Shown here: positions 23,599 through 31,901 of the stretch, piece after piece
Numbering within the stretch: the stretch's first letter is position 1
How the letters are laid out: every line of letters begins with the position of its first letter
Source: Solibacillus sp. FSL H8-0523
Lineage (GTDB): Bacteria; Bacillota; Bacilli; Bacillales_A; Planococcaceae
Direction of reading: 5' to 3'
Assembly: GCF_038051985.1 (NCBI RefSeq)
Contig: NZ_CP150291.1
Location: 1,488,001-1,552,000, forward strand
DNA: 64,000 nucleotides
Position numbers and translations under genes: made by a program
The notes under the pieces: model-generated
Database searches by the model: none
Told to the model about the DNA's origin: nothing
Seen by the model: the letters and a program-made list of their open reading frames with translations, nothing else

Positions 23599-24783
23599 AT
23601 GAAGCATAAAGCCTTTAAATTTCGTATTTTTCCAACGAAAGCGCAGGAAACGCTCATTAATAAAACATTTGGCTGCGCACGATTTGTATTTAATCAGCTG
23701 TTGGCCGAACAAAAACAACAGGACCACTACTGGCACGTCACCGAAGAACTTTTCCAAGCCGGCCAATTGCCCAAAAATACGTGGCAAGGAACATTCTTTA
23801 AAAAGTACGACAATATCAAAAAAATACCCGGTTTAAAGCAAGTCTATCCGTTCCTAAAAGAAGTCGACAGTATCGCCCTGCAAGCCGCTGTGGAGCACTT
23901 GAGTGATGGCTATACACGTTACTATAAAAAACAAAACAACGTACCGCGTTTTAAATCAAAACGCCATCCCGTACAATCCTATACAACGAAATATGTGAAT
24001 GATAATATTGTGATCCAAGGTCGTCACATTAAATTACCTAAGCTCGGGCTGGTCAAATTCGCGAAAAGTCGTGAGGTAACCGGACGCATTCTCCATGTCA
24101 CAATTAGACGAAATCCAAGTGGAAAGTATTTCATCGCCATTTTAGCGGAAGTACAGCTGCACACGTTGCCTAAAACAGGTTCAACAGTTGGGATTGATTT
24201 AGGCATCAAACAGTTTGCGGTGCTGTCCGATGGCACGGTTTACGACAATCCCCGTTTTTTCCGAACACTGGAAGCGAAGCTAGCGAAAGAACAAAAAATA
24301 TTAGCGTTTCGCCGGCGTCTAGCTGTCGAACGCAATTGCCCTTTACACGAGGCGAAAAATTATCAAAAGCAAAAACGCAAAGTGGCCCGGATACACGAAA
24401 AAATCACGAATGCGCGCATGGATTACTTGCACAACATCACCACCAATCTCATCAAAAACCACGATGTCATTGGGGTGGAGGATTTGCGAGTAGCCAATCT
24501 GTTGAAAAATCACCACCTAGCCAAAGCGATTGCCGAAGTCAGTTGGTCAACATTTCGAACACTGCTCGAATACAAAGCGGATTGGTACGGCAAACAAGTC
24601 ATTGTCGTGGGCAAAACGTTTGCGAGTAGTCAGCTATGTTCTAACTGTGGCCATCAGCACAAAGAAGTGAAACAACTGGCATTACGTGCTTGGACATGTC
24701 CGCACTGTCACGCGCAGCACGACCGCGACTTGAACGCAAGTATGAATATTCAAAAGGAAGCAGCACGTCTAAGTGCTTCCTAA
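23599..24783 (+). CDS. tnpB: TnpB RNA-guided nuclease
   Basis: The 394-residue protein appears intact. It begins [20 protein letters not shown], the typical TnpB N-terminus. The RuvC-like site has its first aspartate in [16 protein letters not shown] (about 197-212), glutamate in [13 protein letters not shown] (about 294-306) and last aspartate in [11 protein letters not shown] (about 374-384). Between the last two is a zinc finger, CSNCGH and CPHCH. Known TnpB proteins cut DNA next to a short motif using an RNA read from the element's right end. AAGGAGG precedes the ATG. It interrupts a signal peptidase gene. Confidence 0.95.
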   Translation: MKHKAFKFRIFPTKAQETLINKTFGCARFVFNQLLAEQKQQDHYWHVTEELFQAGQLPKNTWQGTFFKKYDNIKKIPGLKQVYPFLKEVDSIALQAAVEHLSDGYTRYYKKQNNVPRFKSKRHPVQSYTTKYVNDNIVIQGRHIKLPKLGLVKFAKSREVTGRILHVTIRRNPSGKYFIAILAEVQLHTLPKTGSTVGIDLGIKQFAVLSDGTVYDNPRFFRTLEAKLAKEQKILAFRRRLAVERNCPLHEAKNYQKQKRKVARIHEKITNARMDYLHNITTNLIKNHDVIGVEDLRVANLLKNHHLAKAIAEVSWSTFRTLLEYKADWYGKQVIVVGKTFASSQLCSNCGHQHKEVKQLALRAWTCPHCHAQHDRDLNASMNIQKEAARLSAS

Positions 24784-24881
24784 ACCGTTGGGACAACGGG
24801 GTTAGCCTACTAATAGAACTGGCGGATACGCTGGTGGTCGTAGGAATCACCCACTTCTAAGCGCATGCGTAGGTGGGGGTA
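24700..24881 (+). ncRNA. Predicted TnpB guide (omega/reRNA) scaffold
   Basis: TnpB guide RNAs run from the end of the tnpB gene into the right end of the IS. Here the 3' region holds stems CCGTTG/CAACGG (24785-24799), CTAC/GTAG around 24806-24843, and the CACCCACTT right-end hairpin to 24878. The bases just after the element, from GTTCAAAC at 24882 onward, would be the guide. The 5' end is not visible. Confidence 0.6.
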
Positions 24882-25149
24882 GTTCAAACAAGTCTAAATA
24901 GGGTTCTTCTAAAGCTACGTCATTTATATAAAGCGTGTCATTTTCATAAGCAACATGATCTCCTGGTAATCCTATGACCCGTTTAATATAATTTTCACCA
25001 ATAGGAGCTTCGAATACGATAATGTTAAATCTTTCGAAACCAGAAATGTGCTTACTAATTTTATTGACGATAACTTTGTCTCCGTCTTCATATGTTGGCA
25101 TCATTGAAGCACCATCTACTAAAATTGGTGAAAAAATAAACGTTCTCAT

Positions 25150-25427
25150 AGCAATGACTTAATCCAATCTAATAATTCCTTTATCTTTGATTTATCCAAA
25201 ATAACATCATCCTTTCAATTTACTTATCAGTAATTATATACCATTGATTTCACTTATGCGATTCTACTTGTTAGTTGAATTATAAAAAGTTTTCAGCATA
25301 ATATATGTCATTAAAATCCGCATCCGCATAAATCTGATAAACTTAGAACACGCCATGTATTTTATTCACTGCAAAGGGAAACGCAGCAGTAAAAGCGAAT
25401 GCTATCAATAAGGAAGGTGACGAGACG
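25150..25427. other. Gap before the DUF6366 gene
   Basis: Its first 50 bp are the N-terminus of the broken signal peptidase gene. The remainder has AT-rich promoter-like sequence for both sides, including TATATACC near 25237 and no further gene I can support. Confidence 0.4.
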
Positions 25428-25637
25428 ATGACAAAAAAGAGCAGCCAAGAACAGCGCGAGCAACTACAGAAAAAAGAGCTGAAAAACAATCCGATGGGCA
25501 TTTTTTCCGACCAATTAAATCAAGCACAAAGCGGCATGCCGAATACAACGGGTATGAGCTTGAAGGAAGTTGGGGCTTTAATTGTATTAGGTATTGTTGG
25601 TTTGATTGGATATGGTGTGTATAAAATGTTTTTTTAA
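25428..25637 (+). CDS. DUF6366-like small membrane protein
   Basis: The 69-residue protein has a charged N-terminus, KKSSQEQREQLQKKELKNNPMGIFSDQLNQAQ. One C-terminal membrane helix, VGALIVLGIVGLIGYGVYKM (about 48-67), follows. The KNNPMG box and the end helix match the DUF6366 family of Firmicutes. AAGGAAGGTG precedes the ATG. Function unknown. Confidence 0.7.
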   Translation: MTKKSSQEQREQLQKKELKNNPMGIFSDQLNQAQSGMPNTTGMSLKEVGALIVLGIVGLIGYGVYKMFF

Positions 25638-25699
25638 TAATTCGAATGGTTCCATAGAAGGTTCTACTCGTAGTTACGCTTTTTTCGTGACTACTTCAG

Positions 25700-26320
25700 T
25701 TAATCTATAATGGTTTCCTTATGTGGGTTTTTCAAAAACTCAAACATCTTGTATATTTGTGAAGCCGTATTACGGTGTGTAGATAATGGTGGTAACTCTC
25801 CCTCAGCGAAAAATTGCACACAATTTGTTTCGATACCAATTTCTGATTTTCCGCCGATAATTTCACATAAAATAAATAGCTTATAATAGTGATACGCATC
25901 AGGTGGGTGTTGATGCTTATTTTTATCAAATAGTGCTAGTAAACGGGAAGTTTTCACTTGAAAGCCAGATTCCTCAAAAATTTCCTTGGTTACATTTTCA
26001 GTAGGAGATAGACCAATATCACAAAAACCACCAGGTAAAGCCCATTTACCATCTTCATTTTCTCTTACTAATAAAATTTGGTTATTCTGAAATACAACAC
26101 CTCTGACATCCACTTTAGGTGTTTGATAGCCTGTATCGTTTGTGAATAAATCTTGTATTTTCGAAGAATCTAGCTCTGTATAATGTGCTAGTATTTCAAC
26201 ACTTAATGCACGTAGTTTTTCATACCGTTCACGGTCGTATACATCCTTTGAAAAAGCTAAGCCTGCTTGAGAAATTGCTTGTATTTTCTTCGCCCAATCG
26301 AGCCATTGAATGGTTGTCAT
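25700..26320 (-). CDS. Nudix hydrolase with Nudix_hydro_N domain
   Basis: The 206-residue protein has a helical N-terminal domain of about 60 residues (WLDWAKKIQAISQAGLAFSKDVYDRERYEKLR). The Nudix box follows at about 95-118: GGFCDIGLSPTENVTKEIFEESGF. The first glutamate of the consensus box is leucine here, as is usual when this N-terminal domain is present; the catalytic EIFEES part is kept. It probably cleaves a nucleotide diphosphate derivative. AGGAGAGG precedes the ATG. Substrate unknown. Confidence 0.85.
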   Translation of the reverse strand: MTTIQWLDWAKKIQAISQAGLAFSKDVYDRERYEKLRALSVEILAHYTELDSSKIQDLFTNDTGYQTPKVDVRGVVFQNNQILLVRENEDGKWALPGGFCDIGLSPTENVTKEIFEESGFQVKTSRLLALFDKNKHQHPPDAYHYYKLFILCEIIGGKSEIGIETNCVQFFAEGELPPLSTHRNTASQIYKMFEFLKNPHKETIID

Positions 26321-26646
26321 AGAACCTCTCCTTATAATAGATCTGACTATTAAATCAAAAAGTACTCACTTTGAACTTTATAGAATAGACGAGAATATTG
26401 AAGTTAAAGTTCCATTAATTGTAATTTATCGTATTTCGGCTACAGGGTTATACGATTAGCAGACGCAAGCTTTCTGAGGAAATGGTGGAGCTTTGATTTG
26501 AAATGATGGCATAATATTTATAGAGAACAGATAGACGTGCATTTCATTGCATGCTATCTGTTTTTTTAAATTAATAGTTAATATTGAGACACATGTCCTG
26601 TAATATAAAATCTAACTTGATTAAGCTAGAAGCGAGGATGAATAGA
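26321..26646. other. 326-bp gap before the Crp/Fnr gene
   Basis: Between the Nudix gene and the Crp/Fnr start is AT-rich DNA with one hairpin-like pair, GAACAGATAG..CTATCTGTTTTTTT (26524-26566). That is a stem ending in seven T and probably a terminator or attenuator. The promoter of the Crp/Fnr operon should lie upstream of it. Confidence 0.5.
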
Positions 26647-27336
26647 ATGCAAATGATGAATAGCCCTGAATTAAAAAATCAATATGTTCGTTTGTTAGAC
26701 AGCAGATTTTCAGCGGATTTTGTGTGTGATTTAATGGAATGTGAGCCAGGGGAAGTCGTATTAAGACAGGACGATGATTTAACTTTTTTGTATTTTTTAA
26801 TGCGCGGGAAAGTGAAAATTTTTAGTACGTCAATGGAAGGGAAAGGATTAATCGTAGCCTTTAATCGGCCCATTCAGCTTTTTGGGGATATTGAACTTTT
26901 GCAGCAATCCGCCATTATACATACGGTTGAGGCATTAGGAACGGTTCATTTATTACGCTTTACCATTGCAGAAGCGAAACGTTTACAAGTAGAGACATCG
27001 TTTAACGAATACTTATTAGATGTGATTAGCCGAAAGTTTTATACAAAATCGCAAGTACTTTCCTTTCATTTATTGAACGAGGCGAGCACACGCTTTGCGA
27101 GTTATTTACTGTCGATTTCACACAATGAAAATGGCCAATTTGTCGAGCCATTTGTGAAAAGAAAAGATCTCGCTGCAATTGCAGAGTTTATTGGCATTAC
27201 AACGAGACATCAAAATCGTATTATTTTGAAGTTCGCACAAGAGCATATTTTAGAGCGAACCGATGCGGGCATTGTTATTCTAAATCCTCTGCATTTACAA
27301 CAAAAAGCAGCACATAATGTATACGAATTACAGTAG
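26647..27336 (+). CDS. Crp/Fnr-family regulator (YeiL-like)
   Basis: The 229-residue protein has a cyclic-nucleotide-binding-like beta barrel (about 25-120: YFLMRGKVKIFSTSMEGKGLIVAFNRPIQLFGDIELL). A C-terminal winged helix contains RKDLAAIAEFIGITTRHQNRIILKFAQEH. The cAMP-binding residues are not conserved, and there are no iron-sulphur cysteines clustered at the start. It resembles YeiL-type activators. GCGAGG lies nine bases before the ATG at 26647. The next gene, an HAD phosphatase, starts 13 bp after the stop codon. Confidence 0.85.
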   Translation: MQMMNSPELKNQYVRLLDSRFSADFVCDLMECEPGEVVLRQDDDLTFLYFLMRGKVKIFSTSMEGKGLIVAFNRPIQLFGDIELLQQSAIIHTVEALGTVHLLRFTIAEAKRLQVETSFNEYLLDVISRKFYTKSQVLSFHLLNEASTRFASYLLSISHNENGQFVEPFVKRKDLAAIAEFIGITTRHQNRIILKFAQEHILERTDAGIVILNPLHLQQKAAHNVYELQ

Positions 27337-27349
27337 GGAGCGAATCGAT

Positions 27350-27997
27350 TTGACGATTATTTTTGATTTTGACGGCACATTAGCAGATTCTAAAGAGTGT
27401 AGTATTTTAGCAACACAGGCAGCATTCAAAGCTTGTCATTTACCCGTTCCGGAAGACGCGGTCATTGCGCATTATATGGGGATTCCGATTGAACAATCTT
27501 TTAAAGAAATGGCGCAGAGCGATTTGACGGAGCAAGCTTTCAATGAGTTATTAACGACGTTTCGAAGCTACTATAAGCAATTTGAAAACGACACATTGCA
27601 GCTATTTCCAGGAATGATGGAAGTGCTCGAGCAGCTACAAAAGCGCCACGTCAAATGCTTAGTTGTTTCAAGTAAAAAAACGGATGTGCTAAAGCGAAAC
27701 TTAGCGACGCTTCAAATTGAATCATTTTTCCAAGATTGTATTGGCTCTGACCAAGTGCAGCATTATAAGCCCCATCCACAGGGCATTGAAATTTTGCTAG
27801 AACGTTTTCGTCTGGAAGCAAAGGACTGTCTCATGGTTGGGGATGCGATTTTTGATATTGAAATGGGAAAGCGAGCGGGATGCCAAACGTGCGCGGTAAC
27901 GTGGGGGAGTCATTCAAAAGAAATGCTTCAAAGTGCGCAGCCTGATTTTGTAGTGGAGCAGGTGGAGGATCTTTTAAGCGTAGAATTGGTTGAATGA
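27350..27997 (+). CDS. HAD-superfamily hydrolase
   Basis: The 215-residue protein has all four HAD motifs: IIFDFDGTLADSKE (motif I, about 3-16), VVSSKKTD (II, about 104), a lysine near 142 in HYKPHPQGIEIL (III), and LMVGDAIFDIEMGKRAG (IV, about 163-179). The cap is the helical C1 type, like phosphoglycolate phosphatase or PpaX. TTG at 27350 is chosen for the AGGGAG at eight bases. It is cotranscribed with the upstream Crp/Fnr gene. Substrate unknown. Confidence 0.88.
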   Translation: MTIIFDFDGTLADSKECSILATQAAFKACHLPVPEDAVIAHYMGIPIEQSFKEMAQSDLTEQAFNELLTTFRSYYKQFENDTLQLFPGMMEVLEQLQKRHVKCLVVSSKKTDVLKRNLATLQIESFFQDCIGSDQVQHYKPHPQGIEILLERFRLEAKDCLMVGDAIFDIEMGKRAGCQTCAVTWGSHSKEMLQSAQPDFVVEQVEDLLSVELVE

Positions 27998-28017
27998 ATT
28001 TAGCGCAATAGATTGAG

Positions 28018-28050
28018 TCGTTCCCAATTTATTAGTCAATGGGAACGATT
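28018..28050 (+). terminator. Terminator after the HAD gene
   Basis: CGTTCCCA pairs with TGGGAACG around a loop of about 14 bases, followed by ATTTC. It stands between the HAD gene and the convergent VOC gene. Confidence 0.55.
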
Positions 28051-28068
28051 TCAATGTATTAAACTATT

Positions 28069-28473
28069 CTATATACCTCTATTATTACGCAATTCAATAA
28101 TCGTTCCTTCAGGTGCAACTAATTTACACAGCGCTCCATTTTCCACTTCGTAAATAATTTCTCCATCTTTACGTTTGAAATGAACATGTAATTTTTGCAA
28201 ACGTTCGACTTCGAAAGCTAAATCCTCAACCCAAATACAGAAATGGACAATCCCTTCACTGTTCGAATCGATAGGTGCTAACATTTCCTGTTGCTTGCCT
28301 GTTTGAAGTTCGATATAAAAATCCCCAAGCTTTAACCAAGTGTTAAATGCACGTCCATGAAAATTAGGTGATTGTTGGACCATTTCAAAACCTAAAGCCT
28401 GCGTGTAAAATTCAAGCGTTTCTAAATATGAATTTGTCTGTATACATAGATGGTGTACATAAGCGTTTTTCAT
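28069..28473 (-). CDS. VOC-family (glyoxalase-like) protein
   Basis: The 134-residue protein is a single vicinal-oxygen-chelate unit: VHHLCIQTNSYLETLEFYTQALGFEMV (4-31), with metal-ligand histidine in VHHL. GIVHFCIWVEDLAFEVERLQ (about 69-88) and the C-terminal APEGTIIELR bring a second histidine and the final glutamate. That set fits metal-dependent glyoxalases and dioxygenases. The reaction is unknown. A GAGCTAC-type site lies before the ATG. It stands alone. Confidence 0.85.
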   Translation of the reverse strand: MKNAYVHHLCIQTNSYLETLEFYTQALGFEMVQQSPNFHGRAFNTWLKLGDFYIELQTGKQQEMLAPIDSNSEGIVHFCIWVEDLAFEVERLQKLHVHFKRKDGEIIYEVENGALCKLVAPEGTIIELRNNRGI

Positions 28474-28681
28474 AAATTTTGTAGCTCCTTGCTCTATTTA
28501 TTGAAATGTTCTATATACCTATTATTACATAATTACCGCTAAAAACGAGAAAACTCAATTGTAAAAATCGATGCTGTTTCCTTGAATATTTCCCCCCCAC
28601 TTAGTACGTTGCCCCATTGACTTTTTGAGCCTAACATTTTATCTCTAAAAAATAAATTTTGAAAATTTTATTCAATTTGTA

Positions 28682-28734
28682 TTGACAATTCCCTGATTTA
28701 TTTGTATATATTGTATATAAAGTATATATACAAT
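28682..28734 (+). promoter_or_regulatory. Promoter and GntR/YtrA-type operator of the ABC operon
   Basis: TTGACA (28682-28687), 17 bp, TATATA (28705-28710) form a near-perfect sigma-A promoter. Directly after, ATTGTATATA (28710-28719) and TATATACAAT (28725-28734) form an exact 10-bp inverted repeat with a five-base spacer. This is the right place for the YtrA-type GntR repressor encoded next. Confidence 0.88.
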
Positions 28735-28753
28735 ATGAATTGAGGAAGCATGC

Positions 28754-29131
28754 ATGCAAATTTTAATTTCACATAATTCAAAGGAGCCTATTTACGAGCA
28801 AATCGTACAGCAAATTAAGAAAGCTATTTTAGCAAACGATATTCCTGCTGGCTACGCTTTACCTTCTATGCGTAACATGGCGAAGGAATTGGATGTGAGT
28901 GTCATTACAACAAAACGCGCCTATGAAGAGCTTGAAAAGATAGGGCTCATTTATTCGGTTGTTGGGAAAGGCTCTTTTGTATCAGAGCAAAATAAAGAAA
29001 TGATATTAGAAAGAAAACAAAAGGTGATTGAGGAGCAACTAAGTCAGGCGATTGTAAATGGCAAAGAGATCGGCTTAGATTTAAATGACATACAAGCGCT
29101 CGTCGCACTTTTATATGAGGAGAGGGATTAA
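28754..29131 (+). CDS. GntR-family regulator (YtrA type)
   Basis: The 125-residue protein has a GntR winged helix: IYEQIVQQIKKAILANDIPAGYALPSMRNMAKELDVSVITTKRAYEELEKIGLI (about 12-65). Only a short helical tail follows, as in the YtrA subfamily. These repressors control linked ABC transporters and often respond to cell-wall antibiotics. Its stop overlaps the first base of the ATPase gene's ATG. An exact dyad next to the -10 box lies 20 bp upstream of the start. Confidence 0.92.
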   Translation: MQILISHNSKEPIYEQIVQQIKKAILANDIPAGYALPSMRNMAKELDVSVITTKRAYEELEKIGLIYSVVGKGSFVSEQNKEMILERKQKVIEEQLSQAIVNGKEIGLDLNDIQALVALLYEERD

Positions 29132-30009
29132 TGGAAGCAGTTATTACATTAAAAAATGTCAGTAAACGTTTTTCAGGTTTTGAAGTGAAGGATTTATCAT
29201 TTGAAGTGAAAAAAGGCTTTGTTACAGGCTTTGTCGGTGCCAATGGTATGGGGAAATCAACAACGATTAAGCTTATTATGAATCTCCTAAAGCCAGACAG
29301 TGGGGAAGTATCTGTATTTGGTTTAAATTATGAAAAGCATGAGCGTGAGATTAAACAACGTATTGGCTTTGTCTATGATGAACATGTCTTTTACGAAAAT
29401 TTAACGTTGCAAGAAATGAAAAAAATTATCGAGCCAGCCTACGATAATTGGGATGAAGGACTGTTTCAGCATTATGTAGCCGAATTTCAATTGCCGCTCA
29501 AGAAAAAGCTAAAGACGTTTTCAAAGGGAATGCAAATGAAAGCATCCCTAGCGATTGCGTTATCGCATCACGCGGACTTAATTATTATGGATGAACCAAC
29601 ATCAGGACTTGATCCAGTATTTCGACGTGAATTACTGAGCCTACTACGTAATATTGTGCAGGATAGTGAAAAAACGATTTTCTTCTCGACGCATATCACA
29701 TCTGATTTAGACCGCATTGCAGATTATATTATGTTGATTCATGAAGGGCAGCTTATCTTTACGCAGGAATTTTACAAGGTGGAGCAGCAATATGTGCTTG
29801 TAAAGGGTGGTTTGGATTTACTCGATGCCGATACGAAAAGATCATTTATTGCAATTCAACAATCAACACATGGGTTTGAAGGATTATCGGCAGACAAAAC
29901 TGCAGTAATGGAGCTGTTTGGTGATTTGGCGATTTATGAGCCTGCAACGTTAGAAGATATTTTATACTACACGAAAAAGGGGACGAGGAAAATTGCTGCA
30001 ACTCATTAA
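29131..30009 (+). CDS. ABC transporter ATP-binding protein
   Basis: The 292-residue protein has Walker A GANGMGKST (about 38-46), signature FSKGMQMKASLA (about 130-141), Walker B ADLIIMDEPTSGLDP (about 149-163) and switch histidine in FFSTHITSDLD. It is of the YtrB/BcrA-type drug or peptide exporter family, with an extra C-terminal domain of about 85 residues. It follows the GntR regulator with a one-base overlap. The membrane subunit gene begins 17 bp inside its 3' end. The substrate is probably an antibiotic or lipid, which is inference. Confidence 0.92.
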   Translation: MEAVITLKNVSKRFSGFEVKDLSFEVKKGFVTGFVGANGMGKSTTIKLIMNLLKPDSGEVSVFGLNYEKHEREIKQRIGFVYDEHVFYENLTLQEMKKIIEPAYDNWDEGLFQHYVAEFQLPLKKKLKTFSKGMQMKASLAIALSHHADLIIMDEPTSGLDPVFRRELLSLLRNIVQDSEKTIFFSTHITSDLDRIADYIMLIHEGQLIFTQEFYKVEQQYVLVKGGLDLLDADTKRSFIAIQQSTHGFEGLSADKTAVMELFGDLAIYEPATLEDILYYTKKGTRKIAATH

Positions 30010-30604
30010 AAAGGACTTTTATATTCATAAAGTAGTGTGGCCATTGATGATTTTAGCAATTGCCATTTATATTTTTGTACAAGCATCATCACTATTTGTA
30101 GGCATTATTTTTGGTATTGTAATGACGGTTAATCTTTTTGCCATTGATGAAAAGAAGTCAGCTCAATTATTACTGAACTCCTTGCCGTATACGCGTAAAG
30201 AAATTGTTAGCTCTAAATATATTGCGGCCTTTTTATATATTGTGTGCATTATTGCCACGATTAGCTTGGTGCATCTAGTCGTAAACCAAGCCATTCCGAA
30301 TATTTATCACCTATTAATGATTGTCATTGTGAGCCTGTTAGTCGTTGCAATTTTCTATCCCTTTGCTTACCGATTCAGCAGTAAATATTTTACGTTTTTA
30401 TCGGTCGGACTTTTGGCGGCCTACTTATTGTGTATTCGATTATTTATACCGAATATTAATGACCTAATTCGTGAGTTTGTTGGTTATTTATCAAGTGTCA
30501 GCCAGCCGATGATTTATGCGTATATTTTAGTGGCAACTGTTATTTTCTACAGTTTATCTTGGCTGTTATCGGTTCGTATTTATTCGAAAAAAGTATTTGA
30601 ATAG
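29993..30604 (+). CDS. ABC-2 transporter permease
   Basis: The 203-residue protein has about six membrane helices (LIKKDFYIHKVVWPLMILAIAIYIFVQ at the start). It also has SAQLLLNSLPYTRKEIVSSKYIAAFLY (about 51-77), a motif of ABC-2 permeases next to BcrA-type ATPases. TTG at 29993, preceded by GAGGAAA, lies inside the ATPase gene, so translation is coupled. Together they form the exporter. Substrate unknown. Confidence 0.88.
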   Translation: MLQLIKKDFYIHKVVWPLMILAIAIYIFVQASSLFVGIIFGIVMTVNLFAIDEKKSAQLLLNSLPYTRKEIVSSKYIAAFLYIVCIIATISLVHLVVNQAIPNIYHLLMIVIVSLLVVAIFYPFAYRFSSKYFTFLSVGLLAAYLLCIRLFIPNINDLIREFVGYLSSVSQPMIYAYILVATVIFYSLSWLLSVRIYSKKVFE

Positions 30605-30615
30605 GGGAAATGAAC

Positions 30616-30912
30616 GTGCATACAAAACAAAAAAAGCCTTTTTATAATCAAGCTTGGTTTGTATCTATTGGGGTATTTTGCATTGTACAATTATTATTTA
30701 TATTCATGGAAAGAACAGGCTGGATACCGAATTATAGAGATTTTGATGGGAAGCTATTCGGGAAAATAACGGAACTTCAGCTTTTTAAAGAATGGTTCCA
30801 GTTTTATGAGACACAGTGGTTTAATTTATTTACATTATTTTCTGCGTTATATGTTGTCATTCAGCTTGTTAGTAGTGCTATGAAAGGCATTTCACTGAAG
30901 TTGAAAGGGTAA
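30616..30912 (+). CDS. YfzA-like two-helix membrane protein
   Basis: The protein (about 98 residues) has two helices, WFVSIGVFCIVQLLFIFM (about 12-29) and FNLFTLFSALYVVIQLVSSAM (about 70-90), around an external GWIPNYRDFDGKLFGKITELQLFKEWF. This resembles YfzA-like proteins of Bacillus, whose function is unknown. GTG at 30616 has AGGGG eight bases before; an ATG six bases earlier is too close. As fourth gene of the GntR-ABC operon it may be an accessory of the exporter. Confidence 0.65.
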   Translation: MHTKQKKPFYNQAWFVSIGVFCIVQLLFIFMERTGWIPNYRDFDGKLFGKITELQLFKEWFQFYETQWFNLFTLFSALYVVIQLVSSAMKGISLKLKG

Positions 30913-30914
30913 AA

Positions 30915-30960
30915 TTTGAAAGAGGGTCTAGTGACAGAAGCTAGGCTCTTTTATTTTGAA
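30915..30960 (+). terminator. Terminator of the GntR-ABC operon
   Basis: AAAGAG with TCTAG pairs, with internal mismatches, to CTAG with CTCTTT, followed by TATTTTG. An imperfect but plausible intrinsic terminator. Confidence 0.6.
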
Positions 30961-31036
30961 TAATGAGATAAATTGATTCCGAATGAAGCTTTGGGAGTGT
31001 TATAGTTGAAATATAATATCGATATGGAGGTTACTA

Positions 31037-31819
31037 ATGTTAAAAGATGATTGGTTTACCGTTCGGAAAATTGATGATACTACGTATGCAATTAGTGAAT
31101 TAGGTCATTGGGAAAAAGTACATTCTTTTTTATTGTTAGGAGAATCAAAAGCGGCTCTTATTGATACAGGCTTAGGTATTGATAGTATGAAGCGAATTAC
31201 AGACCAGTTAACAACCTTACCGATTGACGTGATTACAACACATGTTCATTCAGACCATATTGGAAGTCATGGTGAATATACACGTATTTTTGTACATGAG
31301 GATGAAGAATCGTGGTTAATGAATGGCATTGTAGGATTATCTGTCGAGCAGATTCGAGCAAATACAGCAAGAGATATTACGATTCCCATACCGAAAAGCT
31401 TTAACCCTGATACATATACGCCATTTACCGGAAAGCCAACCGGATTATTAAAAGATGGCGATGTCCATGAATTAGGAAATCGAAAATTAATTATTTATCA
31501 CACACCTGGGCATTCACCAGGACATATTTCAATAGTTGATGAAACGAAAGGCTATTTATTCACTGGTGATTTACTATACGATGAAACGCCAGTCTATGCC
31601 TTTTATCCAACAACGAATCCTGTAGATTTAGTCAACTCCTTAGAGAAAATCACAAAAATTCCTAATATAAATATGATATACGGTTCACACAATTCATTAG
31701 GCATTACACCAGATATCTTAAGCGAAGTGAAATTGGCAATAGCACACTTAAGAGATAAAGATTTAGTGAAATTCGGTACAGGTATACACCGATTTACTGG
31801 TTTTAGTGTGCAATTTTAG
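31037..31819 (+). CDS. Metallo-beta-lactamase-fold hydrolase
   Basis: The 260-residue protein has the zinc motif HVHSDHIGSHG (about 73-83; HxHxDH) plus later metal ligands H157 or so in YHTPGHSPGHIS, D in FTGDLLY, and H in YGSHNS. It acts on esters, thioesters, lactones or similar; the substrate is unknown. ATATGGAGG precedes the ATG. A terminator follows, and the next gene is a distant relative in the opposite direction. Confidence 0.88.
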   Translation: MLKDDWFTVRKIDDTTYAISELGHWEKVHSFLLLGESKAALIDTGLGIDSMKRITDQLTTLPIDVITTHVHSDHIGSHGEYTRIFVHEDEESWLMNGIVGLSVEQIRANTARDITIPIPKSFNPDTYTPFTGKPTGLLKDGDVHELGNRKLIIYHTPGHSPGHISIVDETKGYLFTGDLLYDETPVYAFYPTTNPVDLVNSLEKITKIPNINMIYGSHNSLGITPDILSEVKLAIAHLRDKDLVKFGTGIHRFTGFSVQF

Positions 31820-31836
31820 CGTATTGACCAATGAAA

Positions 31837-31875
31837 AGCCATCTCATTCAATCATAAATGAGATGGCTAATTTTT
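31837..31875. terminator. Terminator between two MBL-fold genes
   Basis: A perfect 12-bp stem AGCCATCTCATT/AATGAGATGGCT with an eight-base loop, followed by AATTTTTAT. Confidence 0.8.
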
Positions 31876-31901
31876 ATATTTAAATAGTGTATTCTATAAA
31901 A

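Larger units (their letters stand above)
23426..24881 (+). mobile_element. TnpB-only IS element (IS200/IS605 group, IS1341-like)
   Basis: Boundaries come from the interrupted host gene: joining 23425 to 24882 restores its frame. The left flank ends in TTTAT, fitting the short transposon-associated motif of such elements. Both ends carry hairpins built on CACCCACTT and AAGTGGGTG, at 23443-23494 and 24848-24878. There is no tnpA, so movement needs a transposase from elsewhere. There are no target duplications, as expected. Confidence 0.88.
23199..25199 (-). pseudogene. Type I signal peptidase gene interrupted by a TnpB element
   Basis: The 5' part (25199 to 24882) has VDGASMMPTYEDGDKVIVNK with the catalytic serine, and YIKRVIGLPGDHV with the catalytic lysine. 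The 3' part (23425 to 23199) has GYLFVLGDNRRKSIYSR, the conserved box D/E. A 1456-bp TnpB element separates them; without it EEPYLDLFE joins EHKEQLLDTG in frame. A second lesion lies at the start. From TTG at 25199 the protein reads LDKSKIKELLDWIKSLL then a TGA at 25148, while MRTFIF continues one frame over, so the membrane helix is mostly gone. The gene is dead twice. Confidence 0.9.

Noticed and set aside
24336-24629. 97-residue frame inside tnpB
   Set aside because: It overlaps the coding frame of an intact TnpB that keeps all RuvC residues.
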